DNA of 64,000 nucleotides from Faecalibacterium sp. I4-1-79 (GTDB taxonomy: Bacteria > Bacillota > Clostridia > Oscillospirales > Ruminococcaceae): positions 2,480,001 to 2,544,000 of the forward strand of contig NZ_CP094467.1 in the NCBI RefSeq assembly GCF_023347235.1, read 5' to 3'. Positions 8,000 to 19,683 of the stretch are shown in pieces. How positions within the stretch are numbered: the first letter of the stretch is position 1; each line of letters starts with the position of its first letter. The notes under the pieces are model-generated. The model saw only the letters and a list, made by a program, of their open reading frames with translations, did no database searches and was not told the DNA's origin. The position numbers were made by a program, and so were the translations under genes.

Positions 8000-8575
8000 A
8001 TGAACGCAATGGAACTTCTGACTACCCGCCGCACCTACCGCCGGTTTGCACAAAAGGCCGTGCCGCAGGACGTGGTGGACGATATCGTACAGGCCGTGCG
8101 GCTGTCCTCCTGCGGGGCAAACCGGCAGGCGGTGCGTCTGGTGCTGGTGCAAAGCCCGGAGATGGTGGCCAAGGTACAGCCGCTGGTCAAATGGGCTGGC
8201 TATCTGCCGCCGGAGCAGGGCACGCCCAAGGCGGACGAGCTGCCCACCTTTTATGCAGCTGTGGTGCAGGATACCGCCATCCCCGGCGACCTTGCCACCG
8301 ACACTGGCATTGCGCTGGCAAACATGACCCTTGCCGCATGGGACAAGGGCGTGGGCAGCTGCATCATGGGCGCGATCAATAAGCCCGCCCTGACCGCGCT
8401 GCTGGGCATCGAGGAGCCGCAGAAGCTGGCCTTTATGGTGGCTTTCGGTTACCCCACCCACAAAGCCAGCATCGTACCCATGACCGAGCAGACCGGCGTA
8501 AAGTACTATCTGGACGAAAACCGCGACTACTGCGTGCCCAAGCGCAGCGCGGAGGAGATTGCAAGAAGCGTATAA
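8000..8575 (+). CDS. nitroreductase family protein
   Basis: 191 residues starting MNAMELLTTRRTYRRFAQKAVP behind AAAAGGAG. The family marks are the N-terminal RRTYRRF FMN-phosphate contact, SSCGANRQAVRLVLV, and the C-terminal helix region LGIEEPQKLAFMVAFGYP. Such proteins are FMN-dependent NAD(P)H oxidoreductases acting on quinones, nitro compounds or flavins. It stands alone; the physiological substrate cannot be read from the sequence. Downstream comes a decayed repeat (8594-8759). Confidence 0.85.
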   Translation: MNAMELLTTRRTYRRFAQKAVPQDVVDDIVQAVRLSSCGANRQAVRLVLVQSPEMVAKVQPLVKWAGYLPPEQGTPKADELPTFYAAVVQDTAIPGDLATDTGIALANMTLAAWDKGVGSCIMGAINKPALTALLGIEEPQKLAFMVAFGYPTHKASIVPMTEQTGVKYYLDENRDYCVPKRSAEEIARSV

Positions 8576-8593
8576 GCACCGCAGTGCAAGTTC

Positions 8594-8759
8594 GCCCTCT
8601 CAGGCTGAACTCCCCCAGTCATCGCTACGCGATGCCAGCCCCCTCTGAGATGGGGCCTTTGGCATGGCGGCAAAGTTACCGGCTCAAGTGCAAAGTGTCC
8701 GGGCGCGCCAGAGGCTCCCTCCCCGAGGGAGCTGGCAAAGCCGTCAGGCTTTGACTGAG
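8594..8759. repeat. CCCTCTCAG-type dispersed element, degenerate copy
   Basis: Begins with CCCTCTCAGG, contains AACTCCCCCAGTC, a small CATCGCTACGCGATG palindrome and CTCCCTCCCCGAGGGAGC, and ends near GACTGAGG. It resembles the better copies at 16085, 27756 and 33957 but its halves have diverged. Confidence 0.6.
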
Positions 8760-8852
8760 GAAGTTTATACTGCATATATTCACGCATTTTCTCCGTTATT
8801 GCATAAATGTTTGCAAAATCGTTTCAATTTCACGGATTATTATGCACAAGTA

Positions 8853-8881
8853 TTGACTTTTTGTTTTGTACAAACTATACT
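8853..8881 (+). promoter_or_regulatory. promoter of the amino-acid ABC operon
   Basis: TTGACT at 8853-8858, 17-bp spacer, TATACT at 8876-8881. Upstream, around 8800-8818, TTGCATAAATGTTTGCAA is an imperfect inverted repeat that could be an operator. Confidence 0.7.
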
Positions 8882-8964
8882 AAGTGCGTTCCCCGAAAGC
8901 GCGATGAATCGCATCCCATCGGGGCAAAGCAAACTATATTGCATAGATTGAGGAGTGTTTGAAT

Positions 8965-9801
8965 ATGAAAAAGATCTCTCGCCGCAGCTTCATGGCTGCC
9001 GCTGCTGTTTCCGTTGCTGCTCTGGCTATGACCGCCTGCGGTGGTTCTGCAAGCTCTGCTGCTTCCTCTGTGGCAAGCTCTGCCGCTTCCTCCGAGGCTG
9101 CTTCTTCTGCCGCTGCTGCTGAACTGACCACCGTGGAGGCCGGCAAGCTGACCATGGCTACCAACGCTGCCTTCCCTCCGTACGAGATGACCACCGATGC
9201 CGGCGAGTTCGAGGGCATCGACGTGGACACCGCCAAGGCCATTGCTGAGAAGCTGGGTCTGGAGCTGCAGATCGATGATATGGACTTTGACGCCGCACTG
9301 CTCAGCGTGCAGCAGGGTAAGGCCGACATCGTGATGGCAGGCGTTACCGTGACCGACGAGCGCAAGGCTGTGATGGACTTCTCCGACAGCTACGCCACCG
9401 GCATCCAGTCCATCATCGTGCCCAACGATTCCGACATTGCTTCTCCCGACGATCTGGCCGGTAAGACGATCGGCACCCAGCGCGGCACCACCGGCTACAT
9501 CTACTGCTCCGATGATTTCGGCGATGAGAACGTGGTTGCTTACGACGACGGTCTGACCGCTGTGCAGGCCCTGAACAATGGTCAGGTGGACGCTGTGGTC
9601 ATCGACAACGCTCCCGCACAGGAGTTCGTGGCTGCCAACCCCGGCCTGAAGGTGCTGGATACCAGCTACGCCGAGGAGGATTACGCCATCGGCATGGCAA
9701 AGGGTTCTGCTCTGGAGGACGCTGTCAACAAGGCTCTGGAGGAGCTGAAGGCTGACGGCACTCTGCAGGCCATCGTGGACAAGTACATCAACGCAAACTA
9801 A
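8965..9801 (+). CDS. polar amino-acid ABC transporter substrate-binding lipoprotein
   Basis: 278 residues from ATG 8965, with GAGGAG about 9 bp upstream; a TTG at 8959 is less likely. The signal reads KKISRRSFMAAAA and ends in the lipobox MTAC, a twin-arginine-type lipoprotein signal, then a Ser/Ala-rich linker. The mature part is an SBP family 3 protein: LTMATNAAFPPYEM, GIDVDTAKAIAEKLG, GKADIVMAGVTVTDER, GKTIGTQRGTTG. It should deliver a polar amino acid to the permease and ATPase that follow. A terminator (9833-9865) separates it from the permease, which likely gives more binding protein than membrane components. Confidence 0.93.
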   Translation: MKKISRRSFMAAAAVSVAALAMTACGGSASSAASSVASSAASSEAASSAAAAELTTVEAGKLTMATNAAFPPYEMTTDAGEFEGIDVDTAKAIAEKLGLELQIDDMDFDAALLSVQQGKADIVMAGVTVTDERKAVMDFSDSYATGIQSIIVPNDSDIASPDDLAGKTIGTQRGTTGYIYCSDDFGDENVVAYDDGLTAVQALNNGQVDAVVIDNAPAQEFVAANPGLKVLDTSYAEEDYAIGMAKGSALEDAVNKALEELKADGTLQAIVDKYINAN

Positions 9802-9832
9802 GCTGCGTGCCCTGTACCATTTCCGTACCCAA

Positions 9833-9865
9833 GGAGGCGCCCCGCTCCGGGGCACCTCTTTTTTT
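9833..9865 (+). terminator. leaky terminator inside the amino-acid ABC operon
   Basis: GGAGGCGCCCC (9833-9843) pairs with GGGGCACCTC (9849-9858), followed by seven T. It sits between the binding-protein gene and its permease gene. Confidence 0.8.
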
Positions 9866-9913
9866 AGAAAAAAGTGGTTACAATTTATTGACAAACAGAA
9901 AGCGAGGATGTGA

Positions 9914-10678
9914 ATGGCTGCGCAATACGAACTGCTCAAAGAGCTGCTCAACAGCGGCACAAAGCTAAGCTTTGGACAGGATTTCTTTTTTAAGTTTTAT
10001 CAGGCCTTTCTGCTGAAGGACCGCTGGATGCAGTACATCAACGGTGTGGGCACCACCCTGCTGGTCACCGCACTGGCGCTGGCGCTGGGCGTGGTGCTGG
10101 GCAGCGTGGTGGCGCTGGTGCGCGTGACCCACGACCAGCAGCGTCCCGGCCACAAAAATGCGGTGCTGGGCTTTTTTAACGCGGTGTGTCAGGTGTACAC
10201 CACCATCATCCGCGGCACGCCCATGATGGTGCAGCTGCTGATCATGAGCATGGTCATTTTTTCCAACAGCCGCAACTTTACCATGGTAGGTGCGCTGACT
10301 TTGGGCATCAACTCCGGCGCGTATGTATCCGAGATCATCCGCGGCGGCCTGATGGCTGTGGACCCCGGCCAGATGGAAGCCGGACGCAGCCTTGGCCTGA
10401 ACTACATGACCACCATGGTGGTCATCATCATCCCGCAGGCCATCCGTGCGGTGCTGCCTGCACTGGGCAACGAGTTCATCGTCCTGCTCAAGGATACTTC
10501 CCTGATCACCACCATCGGCGGCAAGGAGCTGCTGTATGCTGCACAGGGCATTATGAACCGTACCTATGAAGCCATGTTCCCCCTGCTGGGCGTTGCACTG
10601 ATCTACCTGATCCTTGTTATGCTGTTCACATGGCTGCTGAGCAAGTTTGAGAGGAGGCTGGCACAAAGTGACCGATAA
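9914..10678 (+). CDS. polar amino-acid ABC transporter permease
   Basis: 254 residues of the HisM/GlnP type. About five helices, with the characteristic [13 protein letters not shown], the EAA loop [22 protein letters not shown] and [12 protein letters not shown]. It pairs with the SBP upstream and the ATPase downstream; its last 11 bp overlap the ATPase gene. No second permease is present, so a homodimer is expected. Confidence 0.93.
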   Translation: MAAQYELLKELLNSGTKLSFGQDFFFKFYQAFLLKDRWMQYINGVGTTLLVTALALALGVVLGSVVALVRVTHDQQRPGHKNAVLGFFNAVCQVYTTIIRGTPMMVQLLIMSMVIFSNSRNFTMVGALTLGINSGAYVSEIIRGGLMAVDPGQMEAGRSLGLNYMTTMVVIIIPQAIRAVLPALGNEFIVLLKDTSLITTIGGKELLYAAQGIMNRTYEAMFPLLGVALIYLILVMLFTWLLSKFERRLAQSDR

Positions 10679-11432
10679 GATTTTGGAAGTACGCGGCCTG
10701 ACCAAGACCTATGGCGGCGTAAAGAAGCGCGGCGCAAAAAAAGCCGACCCCACGCTGGATGTGCTGAAAGGCATCGACCTTGATATCTACCGTGGCGATG
10801 TGGTGTGCCTGATCGGCCCTTCCGGCTGCGGCAAGTCCACCTTTCTGCGCTGCCTGAACCGGCTGGAGACTCCCACCTCCGGTTCCATCAAGTTTGAGGG
10901 TGTGGAGGTAAACGAGACACACATCGATGCCGTGCGCCAGAAGATGGGCATGGTGTTCCAGCACTTCAACCTGTTCCCCCATCTGACCGTGAAAAAGAAC
11001 CTTGAGCTGGCACCCAGCCTGCTGAAGCTGAAGGATAAAGAGGCCATCTCTGCCCGCGCAGACGAGCTGCTGGCCCGCGTAGGTCTGGCCGACAAGGCCA
11101 ACGCCTACCCCAAGAGCCTGTCCGGCGGTCAGCAGCAGCGCATCGCCATTGCCCGTGCGCTGGCCATGGACCCGGATGTGATCCTGTTCGATGAGCCCAC
11201 CAGCGCCCTTGACCCCGAGATGGTGGGCGAGGTGCTGGAGCTGATGAAGGAGCTGGCACACACCGGCATCACCATGCTGGTGGTCACCCACGAAATGGGC
11301 TTTGCCCGCGAGGTGTCCAACCGGGTCATCTTCATCGATGACGGCAAAATTCAGGAGGACGAGCCGCCGCAGGAGTTGTTCACCAATCCCAAGCATCCCC
11401 GCCTGAAAGCCTTCCTCTCCAAGATGCTGTAA
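10668..11432 (+). CDS. polar amino-acid ABC transporter ATPase
   Basis: 254 residues from a GTG at 10668, inside the end of the permease gene, with GAGGAGG about 10 bp upstream. Motifs: Walker [11 protein letters not shown]-loop [12 protein letters not shown], signature [15 protein letters not shown], Walker [16 protein letters not shown]-loop VVTHEMGFA. GlnQ/HisP family. A short basic insert ([10 protein letters not shown]) follows the first strand. It energises import by the two preceding gene products. Confidence 0.95.
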   Translation: MTDKILEVRGLTKTYGGVKKRGAKKADPTLDVLKGIDLDIYRGDVVCLIGPSGCGKSTFLRCLNRLETPTSGSIKFEGVEVNETHIDAVRQKMGMVFQHFNLFPHLTVKKNLELAPSLLKLKDKEAISARADELLARVGLADKANAYPKSLSGGQQQRIAIARALAMDPDVILFDEPTSALDPEMVGEVLELMKELAHTGITMLVVTHEMGFAREVSNRVIFIDDGKIQEDEPPQELFTNPKHPRLKAFLSKML

Positions 11433-11446
11433 TAATATAAAAAATT

Positions 11447-11480
11447 CAAGCCCGGAAGGTCTACCGACCTTCCGGGCTTG
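11447..11480. terminator. bidirectional terminator between ABC operon and leuB
   Basis: CAAGCCCGGAAGGTC and its complement GACCTTCCGGGCTTG with a 4-nt loop, followed by TTTTATT on the plus strand. Confidence 0.88.
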
Positions 11481-11504
11481 TTTTATTAAAAATAGCGCTA
11501 CGGC

Positions 11505-12578
11505 TCAAAGCTCTGCCAGAATGGCATCGCCCATGGCGGTGCAGCCAAGGCAGGTGCAGCCGTCGCTCATGTTGTCGGCAGTGCGCAGACCCTTGTCCAG
11601 CACACGGCTCACAGCGTTCTCAATGGCATCGGCTTCCTCTGCCATGCCAAAGGAGTACCGCAGCATCATGGCGGCGGACAGGATGCAGGCGGTGGGGTTT
11701 ACGATGTCCTTGCCCGCAATGTCCGGGGCGGAGCCGTGGATGGGCTCATACAGGCCGCGGGTGCCGTCGCCAAGGCTGGAGGACGGGATCATGCCAATGG
11801 AACCGGTGATCATGGAAGCCTCGTCCGACAGGATGTCGCCGAACATATTCTCGGTGACGATCACGTCGAACTGAGCGGGGTTCTTCACGATCTGCATAGC
11901 GCAGTTGTCCACGAACATCTCGCTGTACTCCACATCCGGGTACTCGGCCTGCAGCCGGTGCATCACGGTGCGCCACAGGCGGCTGGTGTCCAGCACGTTG
12001 GCCTTGTCCACGCAGCACAGCTTTTTGCGGCGCTTGCGGGCGGTCTCGAAGCCGATGCGGCCAATGCGCTCGATCTCATGCTCAGCGTAGGGCATGGTGT
12101 CCACCGCCTGCTTTTCGCCGTTTTCCAGCGTGTGGGTCTGGTGCTGGCCGAAGTACACGCCGCCGATCAGCTCCCGCACGATGATAAAGTCAATGCCCTG
12201 TGCCACGATCTCGGGCTTCAGGGGGCTGGCAGGTGCCAGCTGCGGCCAGATCTTGGCCGGGCGGTTGTTGGCATATAGCCCCATCCCGGCGCGCAGCCGC
12301 AGCAGACCCTTTTCCGGCCGCTGCTCCCCGGGCAGGCCCTCCCACTTGGGGCCGCCTACCGCGCCCAGCAGCACGCTGTCGGCGGCAAGGCACTTATCCA
12401 GCTCGTGCTGGGGCAGCGGGTCACCGTACTTGTCAATGGCCTCGCCGCCCATGGCGGCAGCGGTGTAGTGGAAGGTATGGCCGTACTTTTCAGCCACCTT
12501 ATCCAGCACCCGGAGGGTCTGCTTTACGATCTCCGGGCTGGAGCAGTCGCCCCAGATGACAGCAATATTTTTTTCCAT
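11505..12578 (-). CDS. leuB: 3-isopropylmalate dehydrogenase LeuB
   Basis: 357 residues starting MEKNIAVIWGDCSSPEIVKQ behind AAGGAG. Visible are LLGAVGGPKWEGLP, RAGMGLYANNRPAK (substrate arginines), VRELIGGVYFG, DKANVLDTSRLWR, and the NAD/metal region DEASMITGSIGMIPSSSLGD...EPIHGSAPDIAGK, which define the LeuB/isocitrate dehydrogenase family. It oxidises and decarboxylates 3-isopropylmalate to 2-oxoisocaproate with NAD+ and Mg2+. Last gene of leuA-leuC-leuD-leuB; controlled by the Leu T-box upstream of leuA. Confidence 0.97.
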   Translation of the reverse strand: MEKNIAVIWGDCSSPEIVKQTLRVLDKVAEKYGHTFHYTAAAMGGEAIDKYGDPLPQHELDKCLAADSVLLGAVGGPKWEGLPGEQRPEKGLLRLRAGMGLYANNRPAKIWPQLAPASPLKPEIVAQGIDFIIVRELIGGVYFGQHQTHTLENGEKQAVDTMPYAEHEIERIGRIGFETARKRRKKLCCVDKANVLDTSRLWRTVMHRLQAEYPDVEYSEMFVDNCAMQIVKNPAQFDVIVTENMFGDILSDEASMITGSIGMIPSSSLGDGTRGLYEPIHGSAPDIAGKDIVNPTACILSAAMMLRYSFGMAEEADAIENAVSRVLDKGLRTADNMSDGCTCLGCTAMGDAILAEL

Positions 12579-12621
12579 GAGGTACTCCTTCTATGCTCCA
12601 AACACATTTTCACGGATGGGG

Positions 12622-13104
12622 TTATTTCTGGATGGCCTTCATCAGACCACCGGCGGAGATGATGTTCTGGATAAAGGGCGGGAAGGGCTCGGCGTGGAAC
12701 ACCTTGCCGTTGGTCTCGTCGGTGATGACGCCGGTGTCAAAGTCTACCTGAACGGTGTCCCCTGCCTCAATGGCGTCCACAGCCTCCGGGCACTCCATGA
12801 TGGGCAGGCCAATGTTGATGCTGTTGCGGTAGAAGATGCGGGCAAAGCTTTTGGCAATGACCACCGCGATGCCGGCGGTCTTGATGCACAGGGGTGCGTG
12901 CTCGCGGGAGGAGCCGCAGCCAAAGTTCCAGCCGCCCACCATGATATCGCCGGGCTGCACCCGGTTCACAAAGTCTTTGTCGATATCCTCCATGCAGTGG
13001 CTGGCAAGCTCCTTGGCGTCCTGCGTGTTCAGGTGGCGTGCCGGGATGATGACGTCGGTATCCACGTTATCCGGGTATTTGAAAACAGAACCTCTTGCGT
13101 TCAT
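12622..13104 (-). CDS. leuD: 3-isopropylmalate dehydratase small subunit LeuD
   Basis: 160 residues starting [20 protein letters not shown]. The [10 protein letters not shown] loop (substrate specificity) is exact. With LeuC it isomerises 2- to 3-isopropylmalate. ATG at 13104 is preferred over 13110, since the AAAGGAG lies only one base from the upstream ATG but about 7 from this one. It follows leuC by about 18 bp. Confidence 0.96.
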   Translation of the reverse strand: MNARGSVFKYPDNVDTDVIIPARHLNTQDAKELASHCMEDIDKDFVNRVQPGDIMVGGWNFGCGSSREHAPLCIKTAGIAVVIAKSFARIFYRNSINIGLPIMECPEAVDAIEAGDTVQVDFDTGVITDETNGKVFHAEPFPPFIQNIISAGGLMKAIQK

Positions 13105-13122
13105 GCTCATGCTCCTTTCGGG

Positions 13123-14382
13123 TCAGACCGTGCGCGGGTCGGTGATGTAGCCGGTCAGGGCGCTGGCGGCGGCGGTAGCGGGAGAGGCCAGATAGACTTC
13201 ACTGTCCACATGACCCATGCGTCCCACAAAGTTGCGGTTGGTGGTGGAAACGCAGCGCTCTCCCGCTGCCAGAATACCCATGTAGCCGCCCAGGCAGGGG
13301 CCGCAGGTGGGGGTGGACACGATGCAGCCCGCATCAATAAAGGCGGTGGTCCAGCCCCGCAGGATGCACTCCTTATAGACAGCCATGGTGGCGGGGATGA
13401 TGATGCCGCGCACGCCCTTGGCGATGTGCTTGCCCTTGAGGATGTTGTAGGCGGCCTCCATATCCTCTAAGCGGCCGTTGGTGCAGCTGCCGATGACCAC
13501 CTGATCGATCTTGATGTCCTTGCCCTCGCTGGCAACATGGGTGTTCTCAGGCAGATGGGGGTAGCTGACGGTGGGCTCCAGTGCGCCGAGGTCGATCTCG
13601 ATGGTCTTTTCGTACACGGCATCGGGGTCTGCCTCGTAGAACACCGGCGGGCGCTGGCTGCGGCCTGCAAGGTAAGCCTTGGTCACCTCGTCCACCGGGA
13701 AGATACCGTTCTTGGCACCGGCCTCAATGGCCATATTGCAGATGCACAGGCGGTCGTCCATAGTAAGACCTGCCACGCCCGGGCCGGTGAATTCCATGGA
13801 CTTATACAGTGCGCCGTCCACACCGATCATGCCGATGATGTGCAGGATCAGATCCTTGCCGGACACCCGGGGGTTAAACTTGCCGGTAAGCACGAACTTG
13901 ATGGCAGAGGGCACCTTGAACCATGCCATGCCGGTGGCCATGCCTGCGGCCATATCGGTAGAGCCTACACCGGTGGAGAAGGCACCCAGCGCACCGTAGG
14001 TGCAGGTGTGGCTGTCCGCGCCGATCACGCAGTCACCGGCGGTGACGATGCCTTTTTCCGGCAGAAGGGCGTGCTCAATGCCCATCTGGCCGACATCGTA
14101 GAAGTTGAGGATATCGTATTTATTGGCGAACTCCCGGCACTGCTTGGACTGGGTAGCGCTCTTGATATCCTTATTGGGTACAAAGTGATCCAGCACGATA
14201 GCGATATGCTCTTTATCAAACACGCGGTCAAAACCGGCGCGCTCAAACTCATTGATGGCCACCGGGGTGGTGATATCATTGCCCAGCACGATGTCCAACT
14301 TTGCGTCGATCAGCTGGCCTGCCTTGACCTCCGGCAGTCCGGCGTGTGCGGCAAGGATCTTCTGCGTCAGGGTCATTCCCAT
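13123..14382 (-). CDS. leuC: 3-isopropylmalate dehydratase large subunit LeuC
   Basis: 419 residues from ATG 14382 behind AAAGGAG, starting [15 protein letters not shown]. The 4Fe-4S ligands are seen as [13 protein letters not shown] and [11 protein letters not shown], with [13 protein letters not shown]; this is the short aconitase-type LeuC found in many anaerobes. A longer start at 14424 would overlap leuA and lacks a ribosome site. Together with LeuD it forms isopropylmalate isomerase. Confidence 0.96.
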   Translation of the reverse strand: MGMTLTQKILAAHAGLPEVKAGQLIDAKLDIVLGNDITTPVAINEFERAGFDRVFDKEHIAIVLDHFVPNKDIKSATQSKQCREFANKYDILNFYDVGQMGIEHALLPEKGIVTAGDCVIGADSHTCTYGALGAFSTGVGSTDMAAGMATGMAWFKVPSAIKFVLTGKFNPRVSGKDLILHIIGMIGVDGALYKSMEFTGPGVAGLTMDDRLCICNMAIEAGAKNGIFPVDEVTKAYLAGRSQRPPVFYEADPDAVYEKTIEIDLGALEPTVSYPHLPENTHVASEGKDIKIDQVVIGSCTNGRLEDMEAAYNILKGKHIAKGVRGIIIPATMAVYKECILRGWTTAFIDAGCIVSTPTCGPCLGGYMGILAAGERCVSTTNRNFVGRMGHVDSEVYLASPATAAASALTGYITDPRTV

Positions 14383-14398
14383 GGTAGTTTTCTCCTTT

Positions 14399-16051
<1,653 letters not shown>

Positions 16052-16084
16052 CCTGTTGTCCTCCTGATGTTGTGGTGAGACGAG

Positions 16085-16239
16085 CCCTCTCAGTCAGCCC
16101 CTGCGGGGCTGCCAGCTCCCCCGAAGGGGGAGCTTTCCGGCTTCTGAAAGGTGAGACGCTTCTTAGAAGAAGCATTCCTCCCCTTTTCTCTTAAAGCTCC
16201 CCCCTCGGGGGAGCTGTTGCCATCATGCAACTGAGAGGG
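16085..16239. repeat. CCCTCTCAGT terminal-inverted-repeat element between T-box and leuA
   Basis: Starts with CCCTCTCAGT and ends with ACTGAGAGGG. Next inside each end lies a small variable hairpin (CAGCCCC/GGGGCTG on the left, TTGC/GCAA on the right), then CAGCTCCCCC(G)A..GGGGGAGCT hairpins. The two halves are inverted copies around a central about 50-bp spacer. It lies in the leuA 5' untranslated region, so it must be transcribed whenever leuA is read. Confidence 0.8.
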
Positions 16240-16252
16240 TTATCATACAAAA

Positions 16253-16566
16253 AGGCTCCCGTCTTTCAAGGCGAAAACCTTGAGAGACGAGAGCCTGTAA
16301 ATTGCTTTTACAGGGCACCCGTGGTACCACTCTCCTTGCTGCACGGTCAGGTACAGCCACTTTGCACGATCGGCCAAAACGGTGAATCGCTGCCCCTGTA
16401 ACGGTGGGCGTCCGTCAGAACCTACTTGTCCGTTCAGCTCTGCCGCTCAGGGGCCAGTATCCGAAGTTCTCTGCACCCGCCTTGCACCACCCGGCGGCTC
16501 TCTGCACGCAGAAGAAAGATCGTTTTATCCCCGTCAACGCATTTGCACTTTGTTGAAAGTGAGATA
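16253..16566 (-). promoter_or_regulatory. T-box leader of the leucine operon
   Basis: On the minus strand the T-box core AGAGTGGTACCACGGGTG (about 16318-16335) precedes a terminator: GGCTCTCGTCT... pairs with ...AGACGGGAGCC (complement of 16255-16296) followed by TTTTTG. Being upstream of leuA the expected effector is uncharged Leu-tRNA; I could not fix the Specifier codon by eye. Confidence 0.88.
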
Positions 16567-16595
16567 ATTTTAGCACGCCTGCCAGAAAGTGTCAA
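16567..16595 (-). promoter_or_regulatory. sigma-A promoter of the leu T-box unit
   Basis: On the minus strand TTGACA (16595-16590), 17-bp spacer, TAAAAT (16572-16567). Confidence 0.85.
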
Positions 16596-16785
16596 GAAGT
16601 TTCATTCAGGATAAAGATGAAAGCATTTCATAATACCATGGGGTAAATCATGCAAAATTGAGGTCGTTGCTCCCCTTCCCCCTCATCCGGCAAGCCCTTT
16701 GCGCACCTATAATATGGTAACTGAGCGGCTTTAGCCCTCTTTGTTAAGAAACTGCTAAGTTTTTGCAAAGTTGCCCTCGCTGCGC

Positions 16786-16814
16786 TGTTGCCGGGCGGCA
16801 AGGTGTGGTATACT
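16786..16814 (+). promoter_or_regulatory. ftsH promoter
   Basis: TATACT at 16809-16814 with a weak TGTTGC-like -35 17 bp upstream; about 50 bp before the ftsH start. The sequence 16600-16780 holds no other feature that I can name, apart from a partial CCCCCTCATCCGG repeat fragment at about 16678. Confidence 0.5.
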
Positions 16815-16865
16815 GGACGCAGCAAACGGGTGGAAGCCCACTTTATATAGAAGGAGGAACATCCC

Positions 16866-18716
16866 ATGAAAGAAGTCAAGCCATCCAAAAAGCCGTTGGC
16901 CATCTACTATGCCATCGTGCTGCTGGTGCTGCTGGTCATCAACCTTGTGGTCATGCCGTGGCTGGCCGAGCGTCAGGTGCAGGAGGTAGACTACGGCACC
17001 TTTATGAGCATGACCGAGCAGGAGAACATCGGCAAGGTAGATATCCAGTCCAACCAGATCATTTTTACGGATAAGGACAACAAGCAGATCTACAAGACCG
17101 GCCTGATGAACGACCCCGGTCTGACCGAGCGCCTGTACGATGCCGGTGCGCAATTCTCCAGCGAGATCGTGGAGCAGGGTTCGCCGGTGCTCAGCTTTCT
17201 GCTGTGGTTCGTGCTGCCCATTCTGCTGTTCAGTTTCATCGGCAACCAGATGAACAAAAAGCTGATGGAAAAGGCAGGCGGCGGTCCGGGTGCCATGATG
17301 TTCGGCGGCGCGGGCAAGTCCAACGCAAAGGTGTATGTGCAGTCCACCCATGGCATCCGCTTTGCGGACGTTGCCGGTGAGGACGAAGCCAAGGAGAATC
17401 TGCAGGAGATCGTCAACTATCTGCACGATCCCAAGAAGTATGAGGAGATCGGCGCTTCCATGCCCAAGGGCATTCTGCTGGTAGGCCCTCCGGGCACCGG
17501 CAAAACCATGCTGGCCAAGGCCGTGGCAGGTGAATCCAACGTGCCCTTCTTCTCCATCTCCGGCTCGGAGTTCGTGGAGATGTTCGTGGGCATGGGTGCC
17601 TCCAAGGTGCGTGACCTGTTCAAGCAGGCCAAAGAAAAAGCACCCTGCATCGTGTTCATTGATGAAATTGATGCCATTGGCCAGAAGCGCAACAGCGGCC
17701 AGTTTGGCGGCAACGACGAGCGCGAGCAGACCCTGAACCAGCTGCTTACCGAGATGGACGGCTTTGAGGGCAACACCGGCGTCATTATTCTGGCAGCCAC
17801 CAACCGCCCGGATTCTCTCGACCCTGCCCTGACCCGCCCCGGCCGGTTCGACCGCCGTGTACCCGTGGAACTGCCCGACCTGAAGGGCCGCGAAGAGATT
17901 TTGAAGGTACACGCCAAAAAAGTGAAGATCGCCCCGGGTGTGGACTTCAACACCGTAGCACGCATGGCCTCCGGTGCTTCCGGCGCAGAGCTGGCTAATA
18001 TTGTGAACGAAGCCGCCCTGCGTGCCGTGCGGGCAGGCCGCAAGAGCGTGACCCAAGCCGACCTTGAAGAGAGCATTGAGGTGGTCATTGCCGGCTACCA
18101 GAAGAAGAACTCCATCCTGACCGACCACGAAAAGTGCATCGTAGCCTACCATGAGATCGGCCATGCCCTTGTGGCAGCCAAGCAGTCCAACTCTGCCCCG
18201 GTGCAGAAGATCACCATCATCCCTCGCACCTCCGGCGCACTGGGCTATACCATGCAGGTGGACGAGGGCAACCACTACCTGATGAACAAGGCCGAGCTGG
18301 AAAACAAGATCGCTACCCTGACCGGTGGCCGCGCCGCCGAGGAGGTGGCATTCAACTCCATCACCACCGGCGCGTCTAACGATATCGAGCAGGCCACAAA
18401 GCTTGCCCGTGCCATGTTGACCCGCTACGGCATGAGTGACGAATTTGACATGGTAGCGCTGGAGACCGTGAACAACCAGTATCTGGGCGGCGATACCTCG
18501 CTGGCCTGCAGCGCCCAGACCCAGCGCGAGATCGATCAGAAGGTGGTAGAGCTGGTCAAGACCCAGCACGAAAAGGCCATCCGCATCCTGACCGAGAACC
18601 GCGCAAAGCTGGACGAGCTGGCACAGTACCTGTACCAGAGGGAGACCATCACCGGCGAGGAGTTCATGGATATCCTCAACTGCGATGATGCAGAAAACAA
18701 ACCGGAAAATCCCTGA
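16866..18716 (+). CDS. ftsH: ATP-dependent zinc metalloprotease FtsH
   Basis: 616 residues behind AAGGAGG. Two N-terminal membrane helices (about 12-33 and 105-125) flank a small extracytoplasmic domain. The AAA+ module has Walker A GPPGTGKT, Walker [10 protein letters not shown], the pore motif [10 protein letters not shown] and [21 protein letters not shown]. The protease domain has the zinc site HEIGHAL and a downstream acidic ligand region. It degrades misfolded membrane proteins and short-lived cytosolic regulators. Monocistronic, with a hairpin terminator at 18752-18784. Somewhat shorter C-terminal tail than E. coli FtsH, normal for this group. Confidence 0.98.
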   Translation: MKEVKPSKKPLAIYYAIVLLVLLVINLVVMPWLAERQVQEVDYGTFMSMTEQENIGKVDIQSNQIIFTDKDNKQIYKTGLMNDPGLTERLYDAGAQFSSEIVEQGSPVLSFLLWFVLPILLFSFIGNQMNKKLMEKAGGGPGAMMFGGAGKSNAKVYVQSTHGIRFADVAGEDEAKENLQEIVNYLHDPKKYEEIGASMPKGILLVGPPGTGKTMLAKAVAGESNVPFFSISGSEFVEMFVGMGASKVRDLFKQAKEKAPCIVFIDEIDAIGQKRNSGQFGGNDEREQTLNQLLTEMDGFEGNTGVIILAATNRPDSLDPALTRPGRFDRRVPVELPDLKGREEILKVHAKKVKIAPGVDFNTVARMASGASGAELANIVNEAALRAVRAGRKSVTQADLEESIEVVIAGYQKKNSILTDHEKCIVAYHEIGHALVAAKQSNSAPVQKITIIPRTSGALGYTMQVDEGNHYLMNKAELENKIATLTGGRAAEEVAFNSITTGASNDIEQATKLARAMLTRYGMSDEFDMVALETVNNQYLGGDTSLACSAQTQREIDQKVVELVKTQHEKAIRILTENRAKLDELAQYLYQRETITGEEFMDILNCDDAENKPENP

Positions 18717-18751
18717 AAATAAAAAAATTTGAATCTTTTGCAATAATCTGG

Positions 18752-18788
18752 CCGCCGTATCCGTTTATAGAGCAGATACGGCGGTTTT
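18752..18788 (+). terminator. ftsH terminator
   Basis: CCGCCGTATC (18752-18761) pairs with GATACGGCGG (18775-18784), then TTTTCC. Confidence 0.8.
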
Positions 18789-18890
18789 CCATTGTGGATG
18801 CGCCGCAGCTGAACCATGGTTCCCAAAAAGATTATGATGCAAAAAAACAAAGGCAGTCCCTGCGGCTGCCGTTTTCAGGAGGTATTTCCT

Positions 18891-19505
18891 ATGAAGATGC
18901 TGAACAAAAAGTTTGTCCGTACCCTGAGCTGTGCCGCTGTGGCGGTGTGTGCCGCCGCCATGCTGAGCGTGGGTGCCTTTGCCGCCGAGGTGGATTCTAC
19001 CTGCGTGGAGGGCTATCTGCCCCCGCAGGAGCAGATGGTGCAGGGTGACATTGCACTGCACAGTGCCGACGTTGCCGTGGGCGAAAAAGACCCCAGCTAC
19101 GGCGGCTACGGTGCCCCGGAGGGCAACCCCATTCAGGGCAACATTATGCTGATCTCCGGCGACGAGCTGGCTGACACCGCCAAGACCGAGGCGCGTTACA
19201 CCGTCAAGGGTCTGCTGGGCAAGCAGCTGCTGTACACCGCCCGCCAGAAGGACGGCGTGCTGACGCTGGACGTCCCCGCCGAGGTGGCTACCTTCCGCAC
19301 CACCATTGAGGATATGCAGGCCCTGCAGGCAAACGGCGTGAAAACGCTGGTGCTGGTGACCGAAAAGAACACCACCACCCTGAACCTCTCGCTGCTGTGC
19401 GAGGGACAGAAGTCCGGCACCCGCGTCACCCTTCGGCATCTGGGCAGCAATGCTACCCTCTCTGTGGGTCTGCGCTGCCGCCGCGACCTGCTGATCGGCC
19501 GCTAA
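18891..19505 (+). CDS. secreted protein of unknown function
   Basis: 204 residues. ATG at 18891 follows AGGAGG by about 8 bp. The first about 30 residues (KMLNKKFVRTLSC...GAFAAE) are a Sec signal peptide with AFA-A cleavage. The mature protein is rich in acidic and polar residues and has no domain I can name; a central stretch (LLGKQLLYTARQKDGVLTLD) and TTIEDMQALQANGVKTLVLVT look like an alpha/beta segment. It has its own terminator. No neighbour suggests a role. Confidence 0.7.
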   Translation: MKMLNKKFVRTLSCAAVAVCAAAMLSVGAFAAEVDSTCVEGYLPPQEQMVQGDIALHSADVAVGEKDPSYGGYGAPEGNPIQGNIMLISGDELADTAKTEARYTVKGLLGKQLLYTARQKDGVLTLDVPAEVATFRTTIEDMQALQANGVKTLVLVTEKNTTTLNLSLLCEGQKSGTRVTLRHLGSNATLSVGLRCRRDLLIGR

Positions 19506-19528
19506 TCGGAAAACCGGCAGTATAATTT

Positions 19529-19571
19529 GTGGTTCAGAAACGCCCACAGGCGTTTCTGAACCACTTTTTTT
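19529..19571 (+). terminator. terminator of the secreted-protein gene
   Basis: GTGGTTCAGAAACGCC (19529-19544), loop CACA, perfect complement to 19564, then seven T. The stem sequence resembles the variable hairpins of dispersed copies C and F. Confidence 0.88.
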
Positions 19572-19579
19572 AATGATGA

Positions 19580-19610
19580 CAAGACCCCCGGCGGGCAGCC
19601 GGGGGTCTTG
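19580..19610 (-). terminator. terminator of the second metY
   Basis: CAAGACCCCCGGC pairs with GCCGGGGGTCTTG; on the minus strand it is followed by TCATCATTAAAAAAA rather than a T run directly, so moderately strong. Confidence 0.6.
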
Positions 19611-19683
19611 TCGCACACTTATGGAGACCAGGACAGGAATAAAAGGAAGATCACATTCCCTTTGCGGGAAAGAGAATCGCTGC

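Noticed and set aside
16567-16780. Small ORFs (for example 16628-16903 minus) between the leu T-box and ftsH
   Set aside because: No ribosome sites and they overlap the ftsH start region; not called.
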